64,000 bases of DNA from Actinoalloteichus fjordicus (GCF_001941625.1 NZ_CP016076.1:2356001-2420000), one strand, 5' to 3'; shown: positions 52,058 through 61,133, numbered from the stretch's first letter. Numbers and translations are program-made. Notes: generated from the letters alone by a model not told the origin.

Positions 52058-53295
52058 GCGTGACCACGCTGCTGGTCGTCGTCCTGATCGTCCTCACGCT
52101 CCTGCTGCTCATCGGCGGCTGGTCCGTCCTCATCGCCAACCGTCTCAACCGGCTGCACGTCCGCACCGACGCGGGCTGGGCCGCGTTGGAGGCGGCGCTG
52201 GGCAGACGGGCCGTGGTGACGCGGGCGGTGGCGGCGGTCGGCCCGGTCGCGGCCGTCGCGGAGTCGCCCCGTGGCGCGGCACTGGACGCCAGGCCGCCGT
52301 GCATGTCGCCGGTCGACCCCGCGACGCCCGACGGAACACCCCCGGACGCCGAGTCGTCGCCGACCGCGTGGTCCGCTGCCGAACCGTCGCGGGTGTCGTC
52401 TCTCGACGGGGAGCCGTCGCGCGTGTCGTCCTTCGACGCGGAGTCCTCACGTGTCTCGTCCTTCGACGCGGAGTCCTCGCGCGTCTCGCCCCTCGACGCC
52501 GAACGCCTCCGGGCCGCTGCCCTCGACGCCGAACTGACCCCGAGGGCGGGACGGGAGAACAGCGAGAACCTGCTGGGCCGGATGCTGGGCGAGCTCGACC
52601 GGTCCCGACTGCCCGTCCCGTTGGCCGCCGAACTGACGGAGGCCGAGGAACGGGTGATGCTCGCCAGGCGGGTCTACAACGACGCGGTGCGCGACACCCT
52701 CGCCCTGCGGGCCCGGCGGCCGGTGCGGTGGCTGCGGCTGGCGGGCGGTGCGCCCCCGCCCGAGTACTTCGAGATCGTCGAGCGGGCGAGCGAGCCGGAA
52801 CCGGCCAGTCCGGTGATCTACCGCCCGTCGGCGCGGGTGCTGCTGCTGGACGACGCGGACAGGCTGTTGCTGTTCGAGTCCAGCGACCCCGGCAGACCGC
52901 AGGAGACCTTCTGGTGCACCGCAGGCGGCGGCGTCGAGGCCGGTGAGGAGCTGCGGGCCGCCGCAGTCCGTGAGGTGACCGAGGAGACGGGTCTGGTGCT
53001 CGTCGAGTCCGACCTGGTCGGGCCGGTCTGGCTTCGCCGAGCCGTCTTCGGTTTCGACGGGGAGGTCTTCGACAGCGAGGAGTGGTTCTTCGTCGCCAGG
53101 ATCGAGCCGGGCACGGCGGGCGTCGACGTCTCCGGTTTCACCGACCTGGAACGGCGCACGGTGCGTGGCCATCGGTGGTGGACGGCTGCGGAGCTCAGGG
53201 AGACCGAGGCCACGGTGTACCCCGTGCAGCTCGCCGAGTTCCTGCCCGAGGTGCTCGCAGGCCGCTGGGACGGCCGGGTGCGCACCATCCGCTGA
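52054..53295 (+). CDS. membrane-anchored LemA-like/NUDIX hydrolase fusion
   Basis: A 413-residue fusion. One membrane helix (about 5-27) is followed by a LemA-like helical hairpin: ANRLNRLHVRTDAGWAALEAAL before and LTEAEERVMLARRVYNDAVRDTLAL after an inserted segment. The insertion (about 70-175) is Ser/Pro/Asp-rich and carries four 10-residue repeats of the type ESSRVSSFDA (110-149). Residues about 250-400 are a NUDIX domain with the box GGGVEAGEELRAAAVREVTEETGL (start of box shown). Same position as M. tuberculosis Rv2609c. Substrate unknown; nucleoside diphosphate derivatives are the family norm. Confidence 0.85.
   Translation: MSVTTLLVVVLIVLTLLLLIGGWSVLIANRLNRLHVRTDAGWAALEAALGRRAVVTRAVAAVGPVAAVAESPRGAALDARPPCMSPVDPATPDGTPPDAESSPTAWSAAEPSRVSSLDGEPSRVSSFDAESSRVSSFDAESSRVSPLDAERLRAAALDAELTPRAGRENSENLLGRMLGELDRSRLPVPLAAELTEAEERVMLARRVYNDAVRDTLALRARRPVRWLRLAGGAPPPEYFEIVERASEPEPASPVIYRPSARVLLLDDADRLLLFESSDPGRPQETFWCTAGGGVEAGEELRAAAVREVTEETGLVLVESDLVGPVWLRRAVFGFDGEVFDSEEWFFVARIEPGTAGVDVSGFTDLERRTVRGHRWWTAAELRETEATVYPVQLAEFLPEVLAGRWDGRVRTIR
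52381..52500 (+). repeat. four in-frame 30-bp tandem repeats in the LemA-NUDIX gene
   Basis: Units begin at 52381, 52411, 52441 and 52471, encoding EPSRVSSLDG, EPSRVSSFDA, ESSRVSSFDA and ESSRVSPLDA. Being 30 bp each, copy-number change would keep the reading frame. Confidence 0.9.
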
Positions 53296-53425
53296 TGCGG
53301 CAGCGGAGGCGGGTACCCGAACAGGGCACGGCCCGCGCAGCACGGATCCGATCGAGCCGATCTCTTCGCCACCGGCCTCTCGCCCCCTGGGCGGCTCCTC
53401 CCGCGACCTACCGGCATGACGAGCA

Positions 53426-53467
53426 GCGCCCGCCCCGGCTTCGTCACGGACGAGGCGGGGCGGGCGC
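53426..53467. terminator. hairpin between convergent NUDIX and LPMO genes
   Basis: GCGCCCGCCCCG (53426-53437) and CGGGGCGGGCGC (53456-53467) pair perfectly over 12 bp with an 18-nt loop between two convergent genes. Confidence 0.8.
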
Positions 53468-53494
53468 GTGGATCGTGACGTCCCTACCGACGGC

Positions 53495-54136
53495 TCAGCC
53501 GCCGAAGACGACGTCGGAGCAGTTGTAGAACGCCTCCGGGCTGTCGGAGCGCTGCCAGATCGAGTAGATGATGTGCTGACCGGACTTGCCCTCGGGCAGC
53601 TCGGCGGTCCACTGATACGAGCCGTCCACGATCGGCGGGTCGGTCACGGTGGAGAACGGCTCCGGTTCGAGGTCCGACCACGTCAGCGGCGAGCTCGGGT
53701 CGAAGCCGTCCTTGGTCACGTACAGGTCGAAGTCGCCGGGATGCGGCGCCCAGGCCACGTACTCGAAGGTCCACTCGCCGCTCGTGGGCAGGGTGGTGGT
53801 CTGCCAGTCGCGCGGGACGTCATAGGCGGCGTACTTGTCGGTGCCCGCGCCGCAGAGCTGTCCGTCGGGGATCAGCTCCTGATGCCTGCCTGCGGCGTCG
53901 CTGATGAGGATGCCGAACCAGTCGTACAGCGGCTGGGTGCCGCCCTCGGCGATCGCGTCCGTGCACGCCTCGGACTGCGGGTTCTCCGGCCCCTCCTCGA
54001 AACAGAAGTACGTGCGGGTCCCCGGTGAGGACATCCCGCCGTGGGCCAGCGCGCTGCTTGCGGGCAGCAGAGCCGCGAGCAGGCCGACGACTCCGGCCAG
54101 CACGCCGATCAACGCGCCCTTGCGTCGTCTCGTCAC
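53495..54136 (-). CDS. secreted AA10 lytic polysaccharide monooxygenase
   Basis: A 213-residue protein with a Sec signal peptide (1-31) cut after SSALA, exposing His32. The mature N-terminus HGGMSSPGTRTYFC and His132 in VAWAPHPGDFDLYVT form the copper histidine brace of AA10 enzymes, which oxidatively cleave chitin or cellulose. IIYSIWQRSDSPEAFYNC carries the axial Phe region. No extra binding module, so it is a minimal single-domain LPMO. The GTG at 54136 has AAGGAG 8 nt upstream. Confidence 0.92.
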   Translation of the reverse strand: MTRRRKGALIGVLAGVVGLLAALLPASSALAHGGMSSPGTRTYFCFEEGPENPQSEACTDAIAEGGTQPLYDWFGILISDAAGRHQELIPDGQLCGAGTDKYAAYDVPRDWQTTTLPTSGEWTFEYVAWAPHPGDFDLYVTKDGFDPSSPLTWSDLEPEPFSTVTDPPIVDGSYQWTAELPEGKSGQHIIYSIWQRSDSPEAFYNCSDVVFGG

Positions 54137-54411
54137 GGTTATCTCCTTACGTGATGCTCCCGACTGCTGACGGTAATTAACAGTCCGGCGGGTGACTATC
54201 CGCTCGGTGGCGCCACCTGAGCCGCGCATCCGGTCGAAGCGGCTGGCCGAGACGGCCCAGTTCGAGGCCGGTCCGTCGAGGCAGGGCGGGTCCTGCCGGT
54301 CTGCGGACCGGCCCGCCCGGCGCCGGGGGACCAACGGGCGTCCGTGCCGCCTGCCGCGCACGCGACCGCGGGCGATCGGTTCGTCGACCCGATCGCCTCC
54401 TCGGCACGCTT

Positions 54412-55173
54412 CTAATCTGCGGCCGGAGTTCCTCGCTCACCCAGGCGGGCGGTGCCGCCCCTGATGCTCGGCCGGGGCCCGCTCGACCGGCGGATTCGAT
54501 CCGGCGCCCGCCCACTGCGGTCCGCCGCCACACCTGGCACGGGTCGGCGGGCGCGGGTCCGGTGGGTGAGCAGCGTGTCGACGATGACCCTGGCGGTCTC
54601 CTCCACGCTCTGCTGGGTGGTGTCGAACACCAGCAGCCTGGCGTGTCGGGCGCCCATGCCGTCGACGAGCACCCGCGTGAACTCGGCGGCGAACTCGGCA
54701 TCGGCCACCGAGTGCCGGTCGTTGGTGTCGGCGTCCGACCGTTCGGCGAGCCGGGCCGCGCGCTCGGCGGAGGGCGCGTGCAGGTAGACGGCGAGGTCGA
54801 AGGCCACGAACCAGTTCGCCCGGCGCAGTGCCCAGCGGGCGGGCAGGTAGGGGCCTGCGGCGATGCCCGACGCAACGCAGCGGTCCACGTAGCCGTCCTG
54901 CACGAGCACGACGTCGGGATGCCGATACGGCAGCAGCCTGGTGAGCAGCGCGTCCAGGGCGTACCCGGCCAGCAGGAACGTGGTGCTCGCCAGCGTGCGG
55001 CGGGGCAGCCGGAAGGGGCGCAGCGGTCGGCGCAGCGGCTCCAGCAGCGTGCCGATGCTGATCAGCCCTCGATGCCGCCGGGCGGGAACGCCACGGGCGG
55101 CGAGCATTCTCACCACGACCTCGGTGAGAGTGGACTTGCCGGTCATGTCGAGCCCGTCGACCAGGATGCGCAT
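54412..55173 (-). CDS. thymidylate-kinase-like P-loop protein
   Basis: A 253-residue P-loop protein beginning RILVDGLDMTGKSTLTEVV, with the GxDxTGKST form of thymidylate kinases, then LVQDGYVDRC (DRY-like position) and VAFDLAVYLHAPSAERAARL. The C-terminal 45 residues are Arg/Pro-rich and unstructured. Related actinobacterial proteins are annotated as dTMP kinase-like; true dTMP kinase activity is not assured since the LID region is atypical. ATG with GGAGG 5 nt upstream. Divergent from pdxS. Confidence 0.7.
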   Translation of the reverse strand: MRILVDGLDMTGKSTLTEVVVRMLAARGVPARRHRGLISIGTLLEPLRRPLRPFRLPRRTLASTTFLLAGYALDALLTRLLPYRHPDVVLVQDGYVDRCVASGIAAGPYLPARWALRRANWFVAFDLAVYLHAPSAERAARLAERSDADTNDRHSVADAEFAAEFTRVLVDGMGARHARLLVFDTTQQSVEETARVIVDTLLTHRTRARRPVPGVAADRSGRAPDRIRRSSGPRPSIRGGTARLGERGTPAAD

Positions 55174-55370
55174 CGAACCTCCGTTGTCGTGAAAGCACGA
55201 TATGCGACCTATGGGAGGTCGTGATCACGAGTCACGCGGAGCGGGAAGTGGACTGGTCAGATCGAGGTCGATTGGCCTGGGGCACCGGTCCACGTCAGTC
55301 GTAGACTAGCCGGACCACACTCGTACGAACGGGTGAATCGCTACTCGACGTTCCCTGAAAGGCGCACGCT

Positions 55371-56303
55371 GTGACCTCGGCCGACATCACCACCTCCGAC
55401 TCCGAGCAGCCCGCCGTGACCCCGGTGACGGGGACCGCGCGGGTCAAGCGCGGCATGGCGGAAATGCTCAAGGGCGGCGTCATCATGGACGTCGTCACCC
55501 CCGAGCAGGCGAAGATCGCCGAGGACGCGGGCGCCGTCGCGGTGATGGCGCTGGAGCGGGTCCCCGCCGACATCCGGGTGCAGGGCGGCGTCGCGCGGAT
55601 GTCCGACCCCGACATGATCGACGGCATCATCGACGCCGTGTCGATCCCCGTGATGGCCAAGGCCCGGATCGGTCACTTCGCCGAGGCGCAGGTCCTTCAG
55701 GCCATCGGCGTGGACTACGTCGACGAGTCCGAGGTGCTGACCCCCGCCGACGAGGCCCACCACATCGACAAGTGGAACTTCACCGTTCCCTTCGTGTGCG
55801 GGGCCACCAACCTCGGCGAGGCCCTGCGTCGGATCTCCGAGGGCGCGGCGATGATCCGTTCCAAGGGCGAGGCGGGCACGGGCAACGTCGTCGAGGCCAC
55901 CCGGCACATGCGTCAGATCCGGTCCGACCTGCGCAGGCTGGCCGTGCTCGATGACGAGGAGCTGTTCGTCGCCGCCAAGGAGCTGCGGGCGCCCTACGAG
56001 CTCGTCCGGGAGATCGCCGAGGCGGGCAGGCTGCCCGTCGTGCTGTTCACCGCGGGCGGCATCGCCACGCCCGCCGACGCGGCGATGATGATGCAGCTCG
56101 GCGCCGAGGGCGTCTTCGTCGGCTCCGGCATCTTCAAGTCCGGCGACCCGGCCAAGCGGGCCGAGGCCATCGTGAAGGCGACCACCTTCTACGACGACCC
56201 GGATGTGATCGTCAAGGTGTCGCGCGGCCTGGGCGAGGCGATGGTGGGCCTCAACGTGACGGACCTGCCGGAGAGCCAGCGCTACGCGGACCGGGGCTGG
56301 TGA
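55371..56303 (+). CDS. pdxS: pyridoxal 5'-phosphate synthase lyase subunit PdxS
   Basis: A 310-residue TIM-barrel enzyme that makes pyridoxal 5'-phosphate from ribose 5-phosphate, glyceraldehyde 3-phosphate and ammonia from PdxT. Catalytic lysines lie in [10 protein letters not shown]-linked and [13 protein letters not shown]-adjacent strands, with [13 protein letters not shown] and [18 protein letters not shown] (phosphate site) as hallmarks. The N-terminus is about 15 residues longer than in Bacillus. GTG start; a TAGACT-like box lies in the upstream 200 bp. Its partner pdxT lies 2.8 kb downstream, separated by vapBC and azlCD. Confidence 0.97.
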   Translation: MTSADITTSDSEQPAVTPVTGTARVKRGMAEMLKGGVIMDVVTPEQAKIAEDAGAVAVMALERVPADIRVQGGVARMSDPDMIDGIIDAVSIPVMAKARIGHFAEAQVLQAIGVDYVDESEVLTPADEAHHIDKWNFTVPFVCGATNLGEALRRISEGAAMIRSKGEAGTGNVVEATRHMRQIRSDLRRLAVLDDEELFVAAKELRAPYELVREIAEAGRLPVVLFTAGGIATPADAAMMMQLGAEGVFVGSGIFKSGDPAKRAEAIVKATTFYDDPDVIVKVSRGLGEAMVGLNVTDLPESQRYADRGW

Positions 56304-56321
56304 GTCGCGGGCACTGACGTC

Positions 56322-56354
56322 CGGCCCGGCACCGCAGGACGTGGTGCCGGGCCG
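56322..56354. terminator. hairpin between convergent pdxS and vapC
   Basis: CGGCCCGGCACC (56322-56333) and GGTGCCGGGCCG (56343-56354) pair perfectly over 12 bp with a 9-nt loop. Confidence 0.8.
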
Positions 56355-56377
56355 CTCGGCCGGCGCTGAAGCGCCCC

Positions 56378-56782
56378 TCAGCCGTTGGGGAAGAGTTCGA
56401 TCTTGGCGTTGTGCCCGTTGCTTCTGGCGAGTTTCGCGTCGCAGGTGAGCAGCGGGACGTCGAAGACTTCGGCCAGTGCGATGTACAAGGCGTCGTATGC
56501 TGAGACCGAGTGTCGCAGGTTCCACGCACGCGCTACCAGCGGCTTCAGCGGGACTCTGGCAATGGGTGCCTCGGAGACCCTGGTCAGCGCTCGCTCTGCC
56601 TGAGCCGAGGAGAGTTCCTGCCGCAGATTCATACTTCGCAGCACTCGCAGGGCCTCGGCATCGATGATCTCCGGCGCGCAGGCCGAGGAAGCCAGCATCC
56701 TGCGGATGAGTCTGACATCAGGCTTGGCGACGGCCACGGACTCGATGAGTGCGGAGTTGTCGATCACACAGTCAACTGTCAC
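56378..56782 (-). CDS. vapC: PIN-domain ribonuclease toxin, VapC family
   Basis: A 134-residue PIN domain. The four acidic residues of the metal site are visible: D8 in VIDNSAL, E43 in DAEALR, D97 in SAYDALYIALAE and D115 in LLTCDAKLA. VapC toxins cut tRNA or rRNA. Its ATG overlaps the end of the antitoxin gene by 4 bp, the usual coupled arrangement. Confidence 0.88.
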   Translation of the reverse strand: MTVDCVIDNSALIESVAVAKPDVRLIRRMLASSACAPEIIDAEALRVLRSMNLRQELSSAQAERALTRVSEAPIARVPLKPLVARAWNLRHSVSAYDALYIALAEVFDVPLLTCDAKLARSNGHNAKIELFPNG

Positions 56783-57024
56783 TCCCCTGACTCCGGATCT
56801 CCGCCTTTGGCCTCCCGCACTGCGGCGAGTGCGGTCTCCCGATCGACTCCCCAGTCACGGTCGAGCGCGGACTCGAGCCAGGCCTTCATGTCAGGACCCG
56901 CAGTCATCTTCTCGAGTTGCTTCCGGACGTAACCGCTGAGGGACAGATCCTCACGCGCCGCTCTGACCCGCAACTCGCTGTAGGCGTGCTCCGACAGATC
57001 TCTGATCTGCAATGTTCGACCCAT
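56779..57024 (-). CDS. vapB: ribbon-helix-helix antitoxin, VapB/FitA-like
   Basis: An 81-residue antitoxin starting MGRTLQIRDLSEHAYSELRVR, a ribbon-helix-helix strand-helix pattern continuing AAREDLSLSGYVRKQLEKM. The acidic C-terminal part should bind the PIN toxin. First gene of the pair and probably autoregulated. Confidence 0.85.
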   Translation of the reverse strand: MGRTLQIRDLSEHAYSELRVRAAREDLSLSGYVRKQLEKMTAGPDMKAWLESALDRDWGVDRETALAAVREAKGGDPESGE

Positions 57025-57100
57025 GCAGCCATTCTAAGACACCAAGCGCGAATTTAGCGCTGATTGTTGTCGTATTCACCCAATCGCGTGATCTTGACCG

Positions 57101-57667
57101 CTAGACGTGCTCCATCACCAGCACGATCCGCGTGTCCGGCGCCGTCGCCTCGTACCGATGGGGGACGTCGCCGGGGAAGCTTAGGTAGTCGCCCTCGGCC
57201 AGCTCGACGACCCGGTCCAGCGGTCCGGCGCGTAGCGATCCGCAGGCGACGACGAGGTGTTCGACGGTGCCCGGCAGGTGCGCGTCGGCCTCGCGGCTGG
57301 CGCCGGGCTGGAGGACGACGGTGAAGACGTCCCGTCGCGCCCCCGGCGGGCAGGCGGCGAGCAGCCTCGCGTCGAAGTCGGCCTGTTCGGATCGCACGCT
57401 GAGGCCTTCATTGGCGCGGACGACCTGCACCGGCCGGTTCGGCGGGTCGACCAGCCTGCTGAAGGGCACGCCCAGTGCCACGCCCAGTGCCCACAGCGTC
57501 TCCACGCTGGGGTTGCCGTTGCCCGCCTCCAGTTGGGACAGGGTCGACTTGGCGACCCCGGCGCGGCGGGCCACCTCGCTCAGGGACAGCCCCGCCCGGC
57601 TCCGCTCCCGGCGCAGGGCGGCGGCGATGACCGCCAGCGGTGCCCCGGTCTGCTCGTTCTCAGTCAT
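57101..57667 (-). CDS. XRE-family regulator with cupin domain
   Basis: A 188-residue regulator. Residues about 13-66 are an XRE helix-turn-helix (LSLSEVARRAGVAKSTLSQLEAG in part); residues about 110-185 a cupin sensing domain (ADAHLPGTVEHLVV, GDYLSFPGDVPHRYEA). This architecture often controls a divergent transporter gene, here azlCD. ATG at 57667; the frame upstream crosses the operator and is ignored. A hairpin-like operator lies 18-39 bp upstream. Confidence 0.88.
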   Translation of the reverse strand: MTENEQTGAPLAVIAAALRRERSRAGLSLSEVARRAGVAKSTLSQLEAGNGNPSVETLWALGVALGVPFSRLVDPPNRPVQVVRANEGLSVRSEQADFDARLLAACPPGARRDVFTVVLQPGASREADAHLPGTVEHLVVACGSLRAGPLDRVVELAEGDYLSFPGDVPHRYEATAPDTRIVLVMEHV

Positions 57668-57684
57668 GATCGCTCCAGTGAACA

Positions 57685-57706
57685 TTCGTTCTTCTTGACG
57701 AACGAA
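57685..57706. promoter_or_regulatory. putative operator between XRE-cupin gene and azlC
   Basis: TTCGTTC (57685-57691) and GAACGAA (57700-57706) form a perfect 7-bp inverted repeat with an 8-bp spacer in the 64-bp gap between divergent genes; a further GAACGAT follows. Likely binding site of the XRE-cupin regulator. Confidence 0.6.
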
Positions 57707-57731
57707 CGATGCTTGTTCAGGATGTGAGTCG

Positions 57732-58640
57732 ATGAGTTCGATATGGCGAACGATAGACAGGCCCTTACTCCGGGACGTCGGCGCGTTGGCCGCCGCCATC
57801 GCGGTGGTCGGTGCCTCGTTCGGTGCGATGGCGGTCGCCGCCGGGCTGTCGATGTGGACCGCGCTCTTCATGTCGCTGGTCGTCTTCGCGGGCGGTGCCC
57901 AGTTCATGGTGGTCGGCGTGCTCGCGGCGGGCGGCGGACCGGTGGCCGCCGTCGTGGCGGGCCTGCTGCTCAATCTGCGTCACCTGCCCTTCGGTCTCGC
58001 GCTGGGCGACACCATGGGGCGCGGCCTGCTCGCCAAGCTCGTGGGCAGTCACGTCTTGATCGATGAGTCGGTCGCCTTCGCACTGGCCCAGCGTGACCCC
58101 GAGCGCGCGCGGGCCGCCTACTGGGTCTCCGGAGTGGCGGCCTTCCTGGCCTGGAACCCGGCGGTGGTGCTCGGGGCGCTGGCCGGGGAGGCACTCGGCG
58201 ACACCGCCGTCTACGGCGTCGACGCCGCGTTCCCCGCCGCGCTCGTCGCGCTGGTCCTGCCCGCGCTGCGGGTGGCCGCCACCCGACGGGCGGCCCTGAT
58301 CGGCGCGCTGGTCGCCGTGGCCGCGACGCCCGTCCTCCCGGCCGGGATGCCCGTCCTGCTGGCCTTGATCGGCGTCGTGTTCGCCCTGCCGCTGCCGCGC
58401 TGGGCGAGGCAGGGCGGCAACGCGGCCGCAGCGGACCGACTCGGGTCGCCGACGGACGGGCCGGTCCCGGATCTGAGCACCGGCGCGGGAGCCGCCCCGG
58501 CGCCGCCCGGCCCCGTCGCGCATCCCGACGGCTTCGGGGAGCCTGCGGCCGCGACAGAGCATCCCCGCACCGCGACGGAGCATTCCCGCACCGCGACAGA
58601 GCGTCGCGCCGATACCGAGGAGGAGACGCCATGTCCGTGA
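57732..58640 (+). CDS. azlC: AzlC-family amino acid exporter large subunit
   Basis: A 302-residue membrane protein of the AzlC/YgaZ family, the larger subunit of a branched-chain amino acid (or azaleucine) exporter. ASFGAMAVAAGLSMWTALFMSLVVFAGGAQFM (in part), NLRHLPFGLALG and SHVLIDESVAFAL are hallmarks. About seven helices up to residue 225, then an 80-residue hydrophilic tail with three 7-residue repeats of the TATEHSR type. Overlaps azlD by 10 bp. Confidence 0.9.
   Translation: MSSIWRTIDRPLLRDVGALAAAIAVVGASFGAMAVAAGLSMWTALFMSLVVFAGGAQFMVVGVLAAGGGPVAAVVAGLLLNLRHLPFGLALGDTMGRGLLAKLVGSHVLIDESVAFALAQRDPERARAAYWVSGVAAFLAWNPAVVLGALAGEALGDTAVYGVDAAFPAALVALVLPALRVAATRRAALIGALVAVAATPVLPAGMPVLLALIGVVFALPLPRWARQGGNAAAADRLGSPTDGPVPDLSTGAGAAPAPPGPVAHPDGFGEPAAATEHPRTATEHSRTATERRADTEEETPCP
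58551..58613 (+). repeat. three 21-bp tandem repeats in the azlC tail
   Basis: Units starting GCGACRGAGCATYCCCGCACC at 58551 and 58572, with a diverged third at 58593, encode ATEHPRT, ATEHSRT and ATERRAD. Confidence 0.85.
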
Positions 58641-58939
58641 CGACGGTGCTCGTCCTGGCGGCGGGCACCTACCTGCTGCGCCTCGCCGGTCCGCTGCTGC
58701 GCGGGCGGATCGAGGTGTCGGAGCGTGCCAGGCAGCTGCTGGCCACCGCCGCGACCACCCTGCTCACCGCCCTGCTGTTCACCGCCGCGCTCACCGAGGC
58801 GGGCGGCTTCGCGGGGTGGGCGCGGCCTGCGGGCGTCGCCGTCGGCGCGGTGCTGGCCTGGCGGCGTGCGCCGTTCGTGGTCGTCGTCATCGCCGCCGCC
58901 CTCACCGCCGCCGGTCTGCGCCTGCTCGGCATCCCCTGA
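58631..58939 (+). CDS. azlD: AzlD-family amino acid exporter small subunit
   Basis: A 102-residue protein with four hydrophobic segments, typical of AzlD/YgaH, partner of AzlC. It starts TTVLVLAAGTYLLRLAGPLL, matching the family. GGAGGAG lies 5-7 nt before the ATG, inside the end of azlC. Confidence 0.9.
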   Translation: MSVTTVLVLAAGTYLLRLAGPLLRGRIEVSERARQLLATAATTLLTALLFTAALTEAGGFAGWARPAGVAVGAVLAWRRAPFVVVVIAAALTAAGLRLLGIP

Positions 58940-59099
58940 TCGGCGCGGCCATGGGGCGACGCGGCCGGTAGGACGGCCTGACTAGGCTGGTCGGCGCAGT
59001 GTGCTGCGGCGCAGCCCCGACAGGCAGCCCGCTGCGCCTCGGCCGTGCCCCGGCGCGTCCGTCCCCGTGCACCGCTGTCCGCTTCACAGGAGGTCGCTC

Positions 59100-59720
59100 G
59101 TGTCCGCCGCGCCCGTCATCGGTGTGCTCGCCCTGCAGGGCGACGTCCGAGAGCACCTGCTCGCCCTCGCCGAGCTGGACGTGCTCGCCAGGCCGGTTCG
59201 CCGGGCCGCCGAACTGGCCGAGGTCGACGGACTCGTCCTTCCCGGTGGCGAGTCGACGACGATGAGCAGGCTGTTGTCCGTCTTCGAGCTGTTCGAGCCG
59301 CTGCGGGAGCGGATCGCCGACGGTCTGCCGGTGCTCGGCTCCTGTGCAGGCATGATCCTGTTGGCCCGTGAGGTCCTCGACGGTCGATCGGACCAGCAGG
59401 TCCTCGGCGGGGTCGACATGGTGGTGCGGCGCAACGCCTTCGGACGACAGGTCGACTCCTTCGAGGCCGACCTCGACGTCGCAGGCATGCCGGGCGGTCC
59501 GCTGCGGGCGGTCTTCATCCGTGCGCCCTGGGTGGAATCGGCCGGTGCGGACGTCGAGGTGCTGGCGAGCGTGCCCGAGGTGCCCGAGGCCGGAGCCGCC
59601 GCCGGTAGGATCGTCGCGGTTCGGCAGGGGGCGGTGATCGCGACCGCGTTCCATCCTGAGCTGCTGGCGGGTGATCGGCGGGTGCACGAGCTGTTCGTCC
59701 ACGCCGTGCGCGAGCGGTGA
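59100..59720 (+). CDS. pdxT: pyridoxal 5'-phosphate synthase glutaminase subunit PdxT
   Basis: A 206-residue class I glutamine amidotransferase supplying ammonia to PdxS. Catalytic Cys82 is in GSCAGM, and the His-Glu pair is H185/E187 in [15 protein letters not shown] is the conserved substrate loop. GTG at 59100 with AGGAGG 6 nt upstream. It precedes yebC as in mycobacteria (Rv2604c, Rv2603c). Confidence 0.95.
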   Translation: MSAAPVIGVLALQGDVREHLLALAELDVLARPVRRAAELAEVDGLVLPGGESTTMSRLLSVFELFEPLRERIADGLPVLGSCAGMILLAREVLDGRSDQQVLGGVDMVVRRNAFGRQVDSFEADLDVAGMPGGPLRAVFIRAPWVESAGADVEVLASVPEVPEAGAAAGRIVAVRQGAVIATAFHPELLAGDRRVHELFVHAVRER

Positions 59721-59849
59721 GCATGCCCTGCCGGGCCGGTCGCCGGAGTCGGTGCGGGGTGCGGTCGCGTCCGCCCGTCCGGCGCGGCGAGATGACCGCA
59801 GGCGAGATGACAGCGGCGAGATGACGATGACGTCGACGATGGAGGAGAC

Positions 59850-60602
59850 ATGAGCGGCCACTCCAAATGGGCCACCACGAAGCACAAGAAGGCCGCCGTC
59901 GATGCCAAGCGAGGTAAGCTCTTCGCCAAGCTGATCAAGAACATCGAGGTGGCGGCGAGAACCGGTGGCGGTGACCCGGAGGGCAACCCCACCCTCTACG
60001 ACGCCATGCAGAAGGCCAGGAAGAACTCCGTCCCGCTGGACAACATCGAGCGCGCCCGCAAGCGCGGCGGCGGCGAGGAGGCAGGCGGCGCCGACTGGCA
60101 GACGATCATGTACGAGGGCTATGGGCCCAACGGCGTCGCGGTCCTGGTCGAGTGCCTGACCGACAATCGCAACCGCGCCGCGTCCGAGGTTCGCACGGCC
60201 ATGACGCGCAACGGCGGATCGATGGCCGACCCCGGCTCGGTCTCGTACCTGTTCTCCCGCAAGGGGGTCGTGGTGCTGCCCAAGAACGGGCTGAGCGAGG
60301 ACGACGTGCTCGGCGCGGTGCTGGAGTCCGGCGCCGAGGAGGTCAACGACCTCGGGGAGAACTTCGAGGTCGTCTCCGAGGCAGCCGACCTGGTGGCGGT
60401 GCGCTCCGCCCTGCGCGCGGCGGAGATCGAGTACGACTCGGCCGAGGCCGACTTCGTGCCTTCCGGCACGGTGGAGCTGGACGTGGACACGGCGCGGAAG
60501 GTCTTCCGGCTGATCGACGCGTTGGAGGACTGCGACGACGTGCAGAACGTCTTCTCCAACATCGACGTGTCCGACGAGGTCATGCAGGCCGTCGAGGCCT
60601 GA
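59850..60602 (+). CDS. yebC: YebC/PmpR-family protein
   Basis: A 250-residue YebC-family protein beginning [20 protein letters not shown], the universal signature, then [23 protein letters not shown]. Family members act as transcription regulators or, as shown for some, as translation factors that relieve ribosome stalling. GGAGGA precedes the ATG. The 60 bp upstream contain three GCGAGATGAC repeats (59788-59826). Confidence 0.95.
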   Translation: MSGHSKWATTKHKKAAVDAKRGKLFAKLIKNIEVAARTGGGDPEGNPTLYDAMQKARKNSVPLDNIERARKRGGGEEAGGADWQTIMYEGYGPNGVAVLVECLTDNRNRAASEVRTAMTRNGGSMADPGSVSYLFSRKGVVVLPKNGLSEDDVLGAVLESGAEEVNDLGENFEVVSEAADLVAVRSALRAAEIEYDSAEADFVPSGTVELDVDTARKVFRLIDALEDCDDVQNVFSNIDVSDEVMQAVEA

Positions 60603-60635
60603 GTCACCCGCCGCCGACTCGGAAGGGCTGCTCGG

Positions 60636-61133
60636 ATGCTTCCTGGAGACGAGGAGGCCCGCAGGAGACTGCTGGCCGACGCAGAGGAGCACGGTGCCGC
60701 GGTCGTGCACGTCGGGGGTGACCGCAACGGGCCGCCGTTCGCCTTCACCGTGGGGCTGTGGCGGCGCTGCGGCAGCCCCGAGGCGGTTGCGGTGGGCATG
60801 CCGCCGAAGGTCGCGCACGCCGTGCTGAACCAGTTCGTTCAGCGCGTGCTCGGCGGGGAGGCCTTTGCGATCGGGCAGTGTTATGACGGATTCATCCAGG
60901 ACTGTCCGGTCACCTTCGAACGAGTGGACAAGGGCTACTACGCTGAGTACTTCGGGCACGCTCTTCTGATGTATCGCCGGGGCGACTTTCCGGCCGTGCA
61001 ATTGATCGCGGCCAGCCCGGAGGGCGCCTGGCCGTGGCAGCCGGACGCACCGAGCGGCCTCGTCCGATGGCAGCGTATTCTCACGGACAGTGGTCGTCCG
61101 GTGAGCTGGATTCCTGGCGACACCGGCCCCTGA
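60636..61133 (+). CDS. DUF4262-domain protein
   Basis: A 165-residue DUF4262 protein: PPFAFTVGLWRRCGSPEAVAVGM near the start, VDKGYYAEYFGHALLMYRRGDFPAVQLI in the middle and WPWQPDAP near the end are the conserved blocks. Function of the family is unknown. The ATG at 60636 has only a GAAGG-like sequence upstream. It follows yebC where many actinobacteria have ruvC. Confidence 0.85.
   Translation: MLPGDEEARRRLLADAEEHGAAVVHVGGDRNGPPFAFTVGLWRRCGSPEAVAVGMPPKVAHAVLNQFVQRVLGGEAFAIGQCYDGFIQDCPVTFERVDKGYYAEYFGHALLMYRRGDFPAVQLIAASPEGAWPWQPDAPSGLVRWQRILTDSGRPVSWIPGDTGP

Noticed and set aside
52381-52500. CRISPR-like array
   Set aside because: The 30-bp units are contiguous, in frame and without spacers, so this is a coding tandem repeat. 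No CRISPR array was seen anywhere in the window.
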